Assembly: GCA_947458455.1 (NCBI GenBank) | Contig: CANGYJ010000020.1 | Coordinates: 1-58,941 of the forward strand | Direction of reading: 5' to 3' | DNA: 58,941 nucleotides | Source: Verrucomicrobiaceae bacterium | GTDB taxonomy: Bacteria > Verrucomicrobiota > Verrucomicrobiia > Verrucomicrobiales > Verrucomicrobiaceae | Part shown: piece after piece, positions 51,670 through 58,941 of the stretch | How positions within the stretch are numbered: position 1 is the stretch's first letter | Layout: each line of letters opens with the position of its first letter | Position numbers and translations under genes: made by a program | Notes under the pieces: model-generated | Database searches by the model: none | What the model was told of the DNA's origin: nothing | Seen by the model: only the letters and a program-made list of their open reading frames with translations

Positions 51670-53280
51670 ATGTCCAAGTTCAACATCCTCATCGCCGGCA
51701 ACAACGACCCCATTTCGAGCAAAGGCATCGACCTGCTCATGGCGGAGCCGTCCTTCCATGTCACGGTGAACATGGATCTGAAGGCCGAGGACAAGATGAT
51801 CGAAGCCTCCCGCGAGGCACACGCCATCATCGTGCGCAGCGGCGCCAAAGTGACCGCCAAGGTGCTCGATGCCGCCCCGAACCTCAAAGTGGTGGGCCGC
51901 GCCGGTGTGGGCGTGGATAACATCGACGTGCCGGTGGCCTCGAAGCGCGGCGTAGTGGTGATGAATACCCCCGGCGGCAACACGGTCTCCACCGCCGAGC
52001 AGGCTTTCACCTTGATGATGGCTATCAGCCGTAAAACCGCTCAGGCCAATGCCTCGATCGTGGCCGGCAAATGGGACCGCAAGAGCTTCCAGGGCACGGA
52101 GGTGTATGGCAAAACGCTCGTCGTGCTCGGTATGGGCCGCATCGGTGCGGAATTCGCCAAGCGGGCGAAGGCCTTTGGCATGAGCGTGGTGGCCTATGAC
52201 CCTTATTTGAGCAAAAACCGCGCTGAAAGCCTCGGCGTGACGCTTTGCGAGGATCTCGATGCCGCCATCGTGCAGGCCGATTACATCACGATGCACATGC
52301 CGCTGACGCCAGAGACGAAGCACATGATCAATGCGAAGCGTCTCGCCAGCCTGAAGAAATCCTGCCGCATCATCAACTGCGCCCGTGGCGGCCTGATCGA
52401 CGATGCCGCGCTCGCCGAGGCCCTCACCGCGGGCACCATCGCCGGTGCGGCGCTGGATGTTTTTGAAGTCGAGCCGCCTCCGGCTGATTACCCGCTGCTC
52501 AAGGCCCCGAACACCGTCTTCACCCCGCATCTCGGCGCTTCCACGGAGGAAGCACAGGAAAACGTGGGCATCGAAATCGCCGAAGTGATCAAGGCACACC
52601 TTCTGCAAGGTACCGTCGTCAACGCGGTGAACATGCCAAACGTCGATCCGAAGGTCCTCGCGGAGATTGGGCCGTTCTTGAAGTTCGGCGAGCTGCTCGG
52701 TCGCCTCGTTTCGCAGTTCGCCCCGGCTCGCAGCAATGTGGTGCGCATCAATTACAGCGGAAAAGTGGGCAGTGGCGACACCACGCTCATCTCCCGCGCC
52801 GTTTTGAAGGGCTTCCTCGAGCGCCCCGTCGGTGCTGAGCAGGTAAATTACATCAACGCCAATGGCGTGGCTGAAAACCTGGGCATCCGCTTCACCGAAA
52901 GCCGCCTCGCCGAGCCGAGCGAGTTCAGCGACCTCATCGAGGTCGTCGCCAAGAATGACGCGGGCGAAGCCGCCAGCATCGCGGGCACCTTCTTCGCCGG
53001 CTCGCCGCGCATCGTGAAGGTGAACGGCCGCCGCATCGAAGCGAATCCCGAAGGCACGCTGCTCTTCATCGAGAACATCGACCGCCCCGGCATGATCGCC
53101 AGCTACAGCGCCATCCTGGGCAAGAACCAGGTGAACATCGCCGACATGTCCCTCAGCCGTGACAAAGAGAGCGGCAAGGCTTTGACCATCCTCACGCTCG
53201 ACACCACGCCGAGCGCCGAGGTGATCGGCGAACTCGAAAAGATCAGCGGCATCAGCAAGGTGCATTGCGTGGCCGTTTGA
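51670..53280 (+). CDS. serA: D-3-phosphoglycerate dehydrogenase
   Basis: A 536-residue enzyme catalysing the first committed step of serine synthesis (3-phosphoglycerate to 3-phosphohydroxypyruvate, NAD). It has the Rossmann motif GMGRIGAEFAKRAKAFG, the substrate Arg in CARGGLIDDAA and the catalytic His in FTPHLGASTEEA. The C-terminal part has the intervening ASB domain and an ACT domain (LLFIENIDRPGMIASYSAIL), as in long-form SerA with serine feedback. Start MSKFNILIAGNND follows a pyrimidine-rich leader. It is divergent from the coiled-coil gene. Confidence 0.95.
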   Translation: MSKFNILIAGNNDPISSKGIDLLMAEPSFHVTVNMDLKAEDKMIEASREAHAIIVRSGAKVTAKVLDAAPNLKVVGRAGVGVDNIDVPVASKRGVVVMNTPGGNTVSTAEQAFTLMMAISRKTAQANASIVAGKWDRKSFQGTEVYGKTLVVLGMGRIGAEFAKRAKAFGMSVVAYDPYLSKNRAESLGVTLCEDLDAAIVQADYITMHMPLTPETKHMINAKRLASLKKSCRIINCARGGLIDDAALAEALTAGTIAGAALDVFEVEPPPADYPLLKAPNTVFTPHLGASTEEAQENVGIEIAEVIKAHLLQGTVVNAVNMPNVDPKVLAEIGPFLKFGELLGRLVSQFAPARSNVVRINYSGKVGSGDTTLISRAVLKGFLERPVGAEQVNYINANGVAENLGIRFTESRLAEPSEFSDLIEVVAKNDAGEAASIAGTFFAGSPRIVKVNGRRIEANPEGTLLFIENIDRPGMIASYSAILGKNQVNIADMSLSRDKESGKALTILTLDTTPSAEVIGELEKISGISKVHCVAV

Positions 53281-53290
53281 GCCTTTTCCC

Positions 53291-53482
53291 ATGCGTGTCC
53301 ATCCCCTCATGCGCCCGGCGCTGTTACTCACCGCCGGGCTGCTGACGGGCTGCCGGAGCATGCCGGAGGGCATGGATGAGTTTTGGCGACATTACGATCC
53401 GGTGGGGCATCGTCGCTATCATCGCGATGCCTATTATCCGAACGAGAGGCGCACGGGCTTGAGGCTGCCGCGTGAAGATTGA
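53291..53482 (+). CDS. Small lipoprotein, unknown
   Basis: A 63-residue protein: signal (MRPALLLTAGLLTGC from the second Met at 53309) with lipobox Cys, then RSMPEGMDEFWRHYDP and a Tyr/Arg/His-rich tail. It starts 10 bases after serA, so the two are probably co-transcribed. No family recognised; could be an unusual small outer-membrane or periplasmic factor. Confidence 0.5.
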   Translation: MRVHPLMRPALLLTAGLLTGCRSMPEGMDEFWRHYDPVGHRRYHRDAYYPNERRTGLRLPRED

Positions 53483-53570
53483 GCTGCGGAGATTTGTGGA
53501 TCGCCGCATGTAACCATTGCCGACGACCGGGCTTTTGGAGTAAGACAACGCGTTCACTCCCACCTCCCGC

Positions 53571-54623
53571 ATGGCTATTTCCCTTGATGACATCCTCCAA
53601 GCCGCCGAAGACCATCAGGCGAGCGACGTTTTCCTCCAAGAGGGCGAGGTTCCCCGCATGAAGATCAATGAGCAGCTCATGATCTTCGGGGATGAGAACC
53701 TCATGCTCCCCGCCATGGCAGGCCTGTGGCAGGCCTGCGGTGGTGATACGCTCAAGGATCTCGATGTGGATACCGGCATGGTCTCTCGCAGTGGCACACG
53801 CTTCCGCGTGAATCTCCACAAGGTCATGGGCCGCCTCGCCGCCACGCTACGCCGAGTGCGCACGGATATGCCGCTGCTCTCGAAGCTCGGTGCCCCTGAG
53901 TGGCTACTCACCCGCTGGGCCATGCAGGAGCATGGCATGGTGCTCATCACCGGCTCCACCGGCCAGGGCAAATCCACCACGCTCGCTGGCATGCTCCACT
54001 GGATGAATACGAACGTGGCCCGCCATATCGTGACGATCGAAGACCCGGTGGAATACATCTTCACCAACAATCGCAGCATGTTCACCCAGCGTGAGGTAGG
54101 CCGCGACACGCCCAGCTTCACTCGCGGTCTGCGTGCCGCCATGCGTCAGGCACCGGATGTGATCTTCGTGGGGGAAATCCGTGATTACGATACCGCCTTC
54201 ACAGCCCTGCAAGCCTGCGAAACAGGCCACCTCGTCATCGCCTCCATGCACAGTGCGACGGTGGCGGATACGATGGACCGCTTTGTGAATCTTTTCCCCG
54301 CCGATCAGGTGGGCATCGGCCTTCATCTGCTCTCCCACCAACTCGTGGGCGTGCTTTGCCAAAAGCTCGTGCCTTGTAAAGACGGCCATCTCACCCTCCT
54401 CGTCGAGCATCTGCAAAACGGCGGTGCCGTGCGTGACTGGATCGCCCGCCGTGCCACCAGCGATATCAGCGAGTATATGACGAGGGCCAATGATCCGAAC
54501 TGCCGCACCTTCCTCCAGTCCATCGTCGCGGCCTATGAGTCTGGCCTGATCGATGAACCCACCGCCATCGCCGCTGCTGGCAATGAGGCGGAATTCCGCC
54601 GGGCCGCCCGAGGCATTTCGTGA
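53571..54623 (+). CDS. PilT/PilU-family type IV pilus ATPase (first copy)
   Basis: A 350-residue hexameric ATPase for pilus retraction. It has N-terminal PAS-like domain, Walker A GSTGQGKST (128-136), the Asp box TIEDPVEYIF, Walker B DVIFVGEIRD (D196, E202) and the His box ASMHSATVADT. The C-terminal part includes KLVPCKDGHLTLLVE. It lacks the long C-terminal extension of PilB. The second PilT-like gene follows after a word-repeat spacer, so both likely act on the same pilus. Confidence 0.9.
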   Translation: MAISLDDILQAAEDHQASDVFLQEGEVPRMKINEQLMIFGDENLMLPAMAGLWQACGGDTLKDLDVDTGMVSRSGTRFRVNLHKVMGRLAATLRRVRTDMPLLSKLGAPEWLLTRWAMQEHGMVLITGSTGQGKSTTLAGMLHWMNTNVARHIVTIEDPVEYIFTNNRSMFTQREVGRDTPSFTRGLRAAMRQAPDVIFVGEIRDYDTAFTALQACETGHLVIASMHSATVADTMDRFVNLFPADQVGIGLHLLSHQLVGVLCQKLVPCKDGHLTLLVEHLQNGGAVRDWIARRATSDISEYMTRANDPNCRTFLQSIVAAYESGLIDEPTAIAAAGNEAEFRRAARGIS

Positions 54624-54775
54624 GGAAATGACGAATCACGAAAACCGAATGACGAATGAAGTCCGAAGCCAAAACCTCGAAAACTCCTCCCAAACATCGT
54701 GAAGCCCCGCCTCGTCGTTGAGGCATTCGGCATTCCTTCGTCATTCGGATTTATTCCTTCGTCATTCTCCCTCTT
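54624..54775. repeat. GAATGACGAA-word repeat between the two PilT-like genes
   Basis: AATGACGAAT words at the left are answered by TTCGTCATTC words at the right; the longest perfect arms are CCGAATGACGAA (54645-54656) and TTCGTCATTCGG (54737-54748), 80 bases apart. Same family as 41505-41585. It could be a hairpin or leftover element in the pilT-pilT intergenic mRNA. Confidence 0.7.
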
Positions 54776-55858
54776 ATGCGCACCCACGACCTCATCGAAT
54801 ATCTTTACATGGTCATCGAACGCGGTGGCTCGGATTTGCACCTCGCTGCCGGCTCCCCGCCGATGGGCCGCATCAACGGCGTTCTCGAGCCCGTCACCGA
54901 TGAGGAGTTTGATCTCGCCGATCTCCGTGAGCTGATCCTCGGTGTGTTAAAAGAAAACCAGCGGGCCAAACTCGAAAAAGAATGGGAGCTGGACTTTGCC
55001 ATCCAGGTCGAAAACCTCGGGCGCTTCCGTGGCAATGCCTGCTACGTCCTCGGCCGCATCGAAGCCTCCTTTCGCTACATCCCGAGCTCGATCCCCGAGC
55101 TGCGGGATCTCGGCCACGGCCCCACGGTGGAAGGATTTGCCCATCTGCGTGATGGCCTGATCCTCGTCACCGGCACCAGCAACTCCGGCAAGACCACCAC
55201 GCTCTCCTCCCTCACCCAGCACATCTCCCGCGTGCGAAAAGCCACCATCGTGAGCATTGAGGATCCCATCGAGTACCTCTTCTCCCATGGCCAAAGCGTC
55301 ATCCGCCAGCGTCAGGTGGGTGCGGATACCCACAGCTTCGCCGCCGCCATCAAAAGCGCTCTGCGCCAGGACGCCGATGTCATCGTCGTCAGTGAGCTGC
55401 GTGACATGGAAACGATGCGCACCGCTCTCACCGCCGCCGAAACGGGGCACCTCGTCGTGAGCACGCTGCACACCCATGACGCCCCCAGCACCATTCTGCG
55501 CATCATGGATGCATTTCCAGAGGAGCAGCAGGAGTTTGTGGCCTCGCAGCTCGCCAGCTCGCTGCGCGGCGTCATCTGCCAGTCCCTCATCGTGCGGCGT
55601 GATCAGCCCGGCCGCGTCATGGCCTCTGAGATCATGGTGGGAAGTTCTGGCATCGCCTCCACCATCCGCTCCCGCCGCCTCACTCAGCTTCCGAATCTCA
55701 TCCAGCTAGGTTCGGTCAATGGCATGCATACCATTGATGACAGCCTACTCCACCTCGCCAACCACGGCTTCATCACCCTTGATGATGCCCTCGTCCGCGC
55801 CCGCGATGCCGATTTCGTCCAGATGAACCACCGCGCCTTCCTCCGCGAGAACCGGTGA
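54776..55858 (+). CDS. PilT-family retraction ATPase (second copy)
   Basis: A 360-residue PilT-like ATPase. The Walker A is variant, GTSNSGKT (133-140) in place of GPTGSGKS/T, and Walker B is DVIVVSELRD (D201, E207) with Ser replacing the usual Gly before Glu. Asp box SIEDPIEYLF and His box STLHTHDAP are normal, as is MASEIMVGSSGIAS. It should be an active ATPase by its catalytic residues, but tuned differently from the first copy. Start ATG 54776 lies right at the repeat end. Confidence 0.9.
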   Translation: MRTHDLIEYLYMVIERGGSDLHLAAGSPPMGRINGVLEPVTDEEFDLADLRELILGVLKENQRAKLEKEWELDFAIQVENLGRFRGNACYVLGRIEASFRYIPSSIPELRDLGHGPTVEGFAHLRDGLILVTGTSNSGKTTTLSSLTQHISRVRKATIVSIEDPIEYLFSHGQSVIRQRQVGADTHSFAAAIKSALRQDADVIVVSELRDMETMRTALTAAETGHLVVSTLHTHDAPSTILRIMDAFPEEQQEFVASQLASSLRGVICQSLIVRRDQPGRVMASEIMVGSSGIASTIRSRRLTQLPNLIQLGSVNGMHTIDDSLLHLANHGFITLDDALVRARDADFVQMNHRAFLRENR

Positions 55859-55862
55859 AGCC

Positions 55863-56600
55863 TCACCGCATCGCGCCCATGGCCGGTTTCGGCGGTGTGA
55901 GGCCACCGAGTTGATTGCGAAACTCATACACATCACTGCGGTAGAGCGTCTCCTCATGCCAGAGCGCCCGGCCATCCGCTAGAAAGCCTGTCGCGGTGAC
56001 TTGCAGGCAGGCGGCACCTGCTCGCAGATCAAGATGAGCCGCCTGGGCCTTGCTGGCATTCACCGCACGGATCACCTCAGTGGCTCCCGCGATGCTCAAA
56101 CGACACTTTTGAGTCCAAAACGCATACAGCGATCCTTTCGCCGCTGTTTTCGTCAAACCCGGACAAAGAGCCGCCACGATGTGGCGACGCTCAAAAATCA
56201 CCGGTTGATCATCCGCCAGCCTCACCCGCTCCAGCAGCCACATCGGCTCCTCAGGCTTCAGATTCATCCTCACCGCCATTTCCGACAAAGTGGTCTTTTC
56301 GAGGCGGATCACCTTCGTGCCAGGCTTTCGCCCCGCTGCCACGGCCTTTTCCGTGAAACTCACCAGACGCTGCAAATCATAATCCAGCACGCCATCCCTC
56401 ACAAAAGTACCCGCGCCTTGGCGTATCTCCAACAGCCCGGCGGAAACGAGGCTGCTGAGGGCCTTGTTCGCTGTGGGACGACTGGTGTGATACCGCTCCG
56501 CGATCTCACGCTCCGTCAAAAAACGAGCACCTGCCGCAAACGACCTCCCGCGCAGTAGTCTGCGCAGTTTCTCGACGAGCTGCTGGTGCAAGGAGGTCAT
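55863..56600 (-). CDS. GntR-family (HutC/UTRA) transcription regulator
   Basis: A 245-residue regulator with an N-terminal winged HTH (LTEREIAERYHTSRPTANKA) and a C-terminal UTRA ligand domain (about 90-235; LLERVRLADDQPVIFERRHI). It is divergent from deoC and its likely operators lie in the shared gap, so it probably represses the deoxyribose-phosphate aldolase gene in answer to a sugar phosphate. Its 3' end is four bases from the second PilT gene. Confidence 0.9.
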   Translation of the reverse strand: MTSLHQQLVEKLRRLLRGRSFAAGARFLTEREIAERYHTSRPTANKALSSLVSAGLLEIRQGAGTFVRDGVLDYDLQRLVSFTEKAVAAGRKPGTKVIRLEKTTLSEMAVRMNLKPEEPMWLLERVRLADDQPVIFERRHIVAALCPGLTKTAAKGSLYAFWTQKCRLSIAGATEVIRAVNASKAQAAHLDLRAGAACLQVTATGFLADGRALWHEETLYRSDVYEFRNQLGGLTPPKPAMGAMR

Positions 56601-56631
56601 AGCGGAGACGATTTTGTCCCCAAACAGACCT

Positions 56632-56671
56632 TTGACAAGTGGCTAAGCCAATTTAAAAACTGGCTAAGCCA
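56632..56671 (+). promoter_or_regulatory. deoC promoter with twin GntR-type operators
   Basis: TTGACA (56632-56637) and TAAAAA (56654-56659) make a -35/-10 pair with a 16-base spacer. TGGCTAAGCCA occurs twice in direct repeat, 56640-56650 and 56661-56671, exactly 21 bases (two helical turns) apart; each is a near-perfect dyad (TGGCT-A-AGCCA). One copy covers the spacer, the other follows the -10. This fits cooperative binding by the divergent GntR/UTRA protein. Confidence 0.65.
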
Positions 56672-56682
56672 ATCTTATCACC

Positions 56683-57465
56683 ATGAAATACAGCTACTCC
56701 GACCTCGCCAAAATGATCGACCACAGCCTTCTGCATCCCACCATGACGGATGCGGACCTGGAAGCAGGCTGCCAACTGGCCGCCAAGTATCAGGCGGCCT
56801 CCGTCTGCATCAAACCCTACGCGGTGAAGCAGGCCCTGGCATGGCTGAGCGGCTCCGGCGTGCTGGTCGGCTGCGTGATCGGCTTTCCGCATGGCAACAG
56901 CACCACGGAATCCAAGCGCTACGAGACCCAGCTTGCCTGCCAGGACGGCGCGAACGAGATCGACATGGTCATCAACATCGGCAAGGCCCTCGGCGGTGAT
57001 TGGAACTACGTCGAAGCGGATGTGAAAGCCGTGTGTGATGAGGCTCACCGCCACGGAGCCCAGGTAAAAGTCATCTTTGAAAACGACTACCTCACCAGCG
57101 GTGGCGCGGGTTTGACCAGTGATGACTTCAAACGCAAACTCTGCGAAATCTGCGAGCGTGCTGGAGCCGATTGGGTGAAGACCAGCACCGGCTATGGCTT
57201 CGTGAAACAGCCGGACGGCAGCTACAATTACAAAGGAGCCACCGAGCACGATCTCGCGCTCATGCGAGCAAGCTGCTCACCCAAAGTGCAGGTGAAGGCC
57301 GCTGGCGGCGTGCGTGATCTCGATGGCCTGATCAAGGTACGCGACCTTGGCGGCAGTCGCTGCGGTGCCACCGCCACCGCAGCCATGATGGACGAATACC
57401 GCCGCCGCGAAGCTGCCGGAGAAAGCGGTGACTCCTCCGGCAAAATCGGCTCGGGCGGCTACTGA
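56683..57465 (+). CDS. deoC: Deoxyribose-phosphate aldolase
   Basis: A 260-residue class I aldolase that splits 2-deoxyribose-5-phosphate to acetaldehyde and glyceraldehyde-3-phosphate in nucleoside breakdown. The Schiff-base Lys is K166 in [11 protein letters not shown], with K205 in [10 protein letters not shown] and D94 in ANEIDMVIN. The tail ([12 protein letters not shown]) is typical. No Shine-Dalgarno sequence precedes the ATG. Its stop overlaps the convergent hydrolase gene by seven bases. Regulated by the divergent GntR gene, by inference. Confidence 0.95.
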   Translation: MKYSYSDLAKMIDHSLLHPTMTDADLEAGCQLAAKYQAASVCIKPYAVKQALAWLSGSGVLVGCVIGFPHGNSTTESKRYETQLACQDGANEIDMVINIGKALGGDWNYVEADVKAVCDEAHRHGAQVKVIFENDYLTSGGAGLTSDDFKRKLCEICERAGADWVKTSTGYGFVKQPDGSYNYKGATEHDLALMRASCSPKVQVKAAGGVRDLDGLIKVRDLGGSRCGATATAAMMDEYRRREAAGESGDSSGKIGSGGY

Positions 57466-58769
57466 GCCGCCGAGACGAGTCCTGCGGTGTTCACCGTGCG
57501 AATGCGATACGCGTGCTTTTTTCCCGCTTCGGGCTTCGCATCGGTGAAGGTCATCTTCACCAGCGGCATGGCGGGTGTGTCACTATATTGCAGACCTTGG
57601 AAAATGGGGCGTCCGAAGGGATTTTTGGCCTGATCAGGCACCGTGGCGATCTTTTGGCCATCTCGCTCGATGATGAAATGGGCGATACCGCTTTCCAGAT
57701 CGGCTTCGGCATCCCAGGTGAGGACGCTGCCGTTCACGCGGAGATTCGTGGGGGCAGGCGGCGGCGTGCTGTCCGGCACCAGCGTGTCTTTGACGTAGTG
57801 CATCCACAGCTTCGCCACGCCTTCATTCGGCAGCCAGACGGCTTTGGCCTTGTCACCAGCATATTGATTGGCGGAAACCGCCTCGGTGGTCAGCAGCGTG
57901 GAAAGCCACGCACCACCCTCTGGCATGGCGCGGAGAGGTTCGCCAAGCTTTTCCGGCAAGCGAAGCGCCAGACAGGCATCGAGCCAGGCGATGGCTATGT
58001 AGCGTTGATTGCCGCACTCATGGCTGGTGAGCGGATCGACGGCCACCCCGATGAGCCCGCCCTTGCCACGCACTGCGGTGAAGAAGGCTTCATTCGCCGG
58101 CCACACCCCAGCAAAGCGCCCCTCTTTGACACTCACACCTTCCTTCGTGCCCGGATTGCACATCACGGGAACCTTTAGCGCGGCCTCAGGAATGATGTGC
58201 GTCTTGATGGTGCCGCGTTTTTCATCGGCAGTGAGCAGCGGCACGCCGGAACGCAGCCAGGTCGCGGCCACGCGTTCGGGATGCAGCAAGGTCATGCCGC
58301 CCGCCCAATGACCGCCGCCGCTGTGTCCCCAAAGCGCCCACGGCACTTTCGCGAGCTCGGGATGACCACATTTCGCGCCGAGATCGGCCAGGCACTTCTG
58401 GAAGGCCTCATCGCTGCCATTGCGTGGATCGCACCACATCTGGCAGTCAGCTTTATCAGGCTGTTCGTAGCTCGGAGCCAGCAGGGCGCAGCCGTGTTTC
58501 TTGGCCAAAGCCTGCCAATGAAGGTCAAAAGCCCCCGTGAGACCGGATTTGCACGAGCCTTCCCCACAGCCGTGCTGATGCACGATCACGCCACGGATTT
58601 CCTTCACGCCCGGAGGAAGCCAAAGGGTGTAATTCACCGGAAAGATGAGCTTCGAGGCTTCATAGCGGACACGGTAGTAAGGCGGATGAGCTTCAGGAAA
58701 GACATCATAAGGAGCCACCTGGGCATGAAGAGCGGTGGCAGCGAGACAGAGGAGGATGAGCAGGCGCAT
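57459..58769 (-). CDS. Secreted alpha/beta hydrolase with fibronectin-III-like tail
   Basis: A 436-residue exported esterase-like protein. Signal peptide [17 protein letters not shown], then an alpha/beta-hydrolase domain with oxyanion-type [13 protein letters not shown] and the nucleophile elbow GHSGGG; about nine Cys residues suggest disulfides. Residues about 340-430 form a fibronectin-III-like domain ([27 protein letters not shown]). The frame runs upstream through the tandem repeat (encoding EWWSGGVV copies), which is rejected as coding. Substrate unknown. Confidence 0.85.
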   Translation of the reverse strand: MRLLILLCLAATALHAQVAPYDVFPEAHPPYYRVRYEASKLIFPVNYTLWLPPGVKEIRGVIVHQHGCGEGSCKSGLTGAFDLHWQALAKKHGCALLAPSYEQPDKADCQMWCDPRNGSDEAFQKCLADLGAKCGHPELAKVPWALWGHSGGGHWAGGMTLLHPERVAATWLRSGVPLLTADEKRGTIKTHIIPEAALKVPVMCNPGTKEGVSVKEGRFAGVWPANEAFFTAVRGKGGLIGVAVDPLTSHECGNQRYIAIAWLDACLALRLPEKLGEPLRAMPEGGAWLSTLLTTEAVSANQYAGDKAKAVWLPNEGVAKLWMHYVKDTLVPDSTPPPAPTNLRVNGSVLTWDAEADLESGIAHFIIERDGQKIATVPDQAKNPFGRPIFQGLQYSDTPAMPLVKMTFTDAKPEAGKKHAYRIRTVNTAGLVSAAQ

Positions 58770-58941
58770 GGGAGTGGTGGAGCAGTGGAGTGCTGGAAGA
58801 GTGAACCAGCAAACAGCAAAAATCCACCACTCCACCACTCCACCACTCCACCACTCCACCACTCCACCACTCCACCACTCCACCACTCCACCACTCCACC
58901 ACTCCACCACTCCACCACTCCACCACTCCACCACTCCACCA
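58770..58941. repeat. 8-bp tandem repeat with GGAGTGG left arm, running off window
   Basis: About 15 copies of an 8-bp unit (TCCACCAC) run from 58823 to the window end. To the left, 58771-58803 carries the opposite-strand words GGAGTGGTGGAGCAGTGGAG and CTGGAAGAGTG, so the two parts could form a large hairpin. The left arm matches 31772-31790. The true end of the array is outside the window. Confidence 0.8.

Noticed and set aside
50606..51769. Plus-strand open frame (387 codons) opposite the coiled-coil gene
   Set aside because: Gly/Phe-rich mirror of a coiled-coil gene; it also runs into the serA start region.
51571..53373. Minus-strand open frame (600 codons) opposite serA
   Set aside because: Overlaps an unmistakable SerA; His/Arg/Glu-rich mirror sequence.
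58770..58934. Extension of the hydrolase with EWWSGGVV repeats
   Set aside because: Encoded by an 8-bp tandem repeat upstream of a good signal peptide, so not part of the protein.
58823..58941. CRISPR array at the right edge
   Set aside because: Units are only 8 bp with no spacers; it is a simple tandem repeat.

Overview
The window looks like a chromosomal piece of a GC-rich member of the Verrucomicrobiota (Verrucomicrobiaceae / Prosthecobacter-like). This is inferred from gene content: a DUF1549/DUF1553 cytochrome (PSD1) protein next to a Tat-exported DUF1501 protein plus a second DUF1501 protein, an exosortase fused to EpsI, type IV pilus ATPases, an M81 (MlrC) protein, and many Gram-negative lipoproteins and efflux parts. 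No rRNA genes, CRISPR array or prophage were seen. One tRNA is present, tRNA-Leu(CAA) on the minus strand.

Layout. 1-5.3 kb: a looser, AT-richer accessory segment with transposase fragments at the left edge, a double-PAS histidine kinase with its NarL-type regulator, a second copy of that regulator whose phospho-acceptor Asp has become Glu, and a receiver-kinase hybrid. 5.4-11.6 kb (minus): lipoprotein, lone ABC ATPase, RNase R, YkgJ-type Cys-cluster protein, glycosyltransferase and Hsp33; the last three overlap by a few bases. 11.7-14.1 kb (plus): L,D-transpeptidase and MlrC-like protein. 14.1-20.8 kb (minus): a nucleotidyltransferase/partner pair resembling a toxin-antitoxin module, DUF1501 and PSD1 genes separated by a MITE-like element, and a TonB-like linker protein. 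21-25.7 kb (plus): uvrA, CDF transporter, birA. 25.7-31.7 kb: coiled-coil membrane protein divergent from an exosortase-EpsI fusion, a ClpX-like ATPase with an apparently duplicated C-terminal domain, and a DEAD-box helicase. 31.8-36.7 kb: second DUF1501, a dnaA locus with near-consensus DnaA boxes upstream, a TPR-AAA+ ATPase and tRNA-Leu. 36.8-43.4 kb (minus): tetR-MFP-RND-outer-membrane-factor efflux operon. 43.6-47.6 kb (plus): GspL/PilM- and GspM/PilO-like genes, a UbiA prenyltransferase and an unknown secreted protein. 47.7-51.6 kb (minus): a propeller-M28-PDZ peptidase and a coiled-coil protein. 51.7-58.8 kb: serA, a small lipoprotein, two PilT-family ATPases, a GntR regulator divergent from deoC with twin operators, and a secreted alpha/beta hydrolase ending in an 8-bp tandem repeat at the right edge.

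The most unusual thread is a set of palindromic elements made of short repeated DNA words (GAATGACGAA, GGTGGAGT, AGAAGTCAG, GGTTC/CTTCG words). They lie between genes, inside the uvrA reading frame, and a related word (GTCCTTTTTGTCC) forms the hydrophobic core of two signal peptides. Other items worth checking are the ClpX-like protein with a repeated C-terminal domain, the D54E response-regulator paralog, the TPR-AAA+ protein with an Asp-Asp Walker B beside dnaA, and the 164-bp MITE-like element between the PSD1 and DUF1501 genes.

Many start codons have no clear Shine-Dalgarno sequence, so starts were mostly chosen from signal peptides, domain boundaries and gene overlaps. No searches were run; family names rest on motifs and general resemblance.
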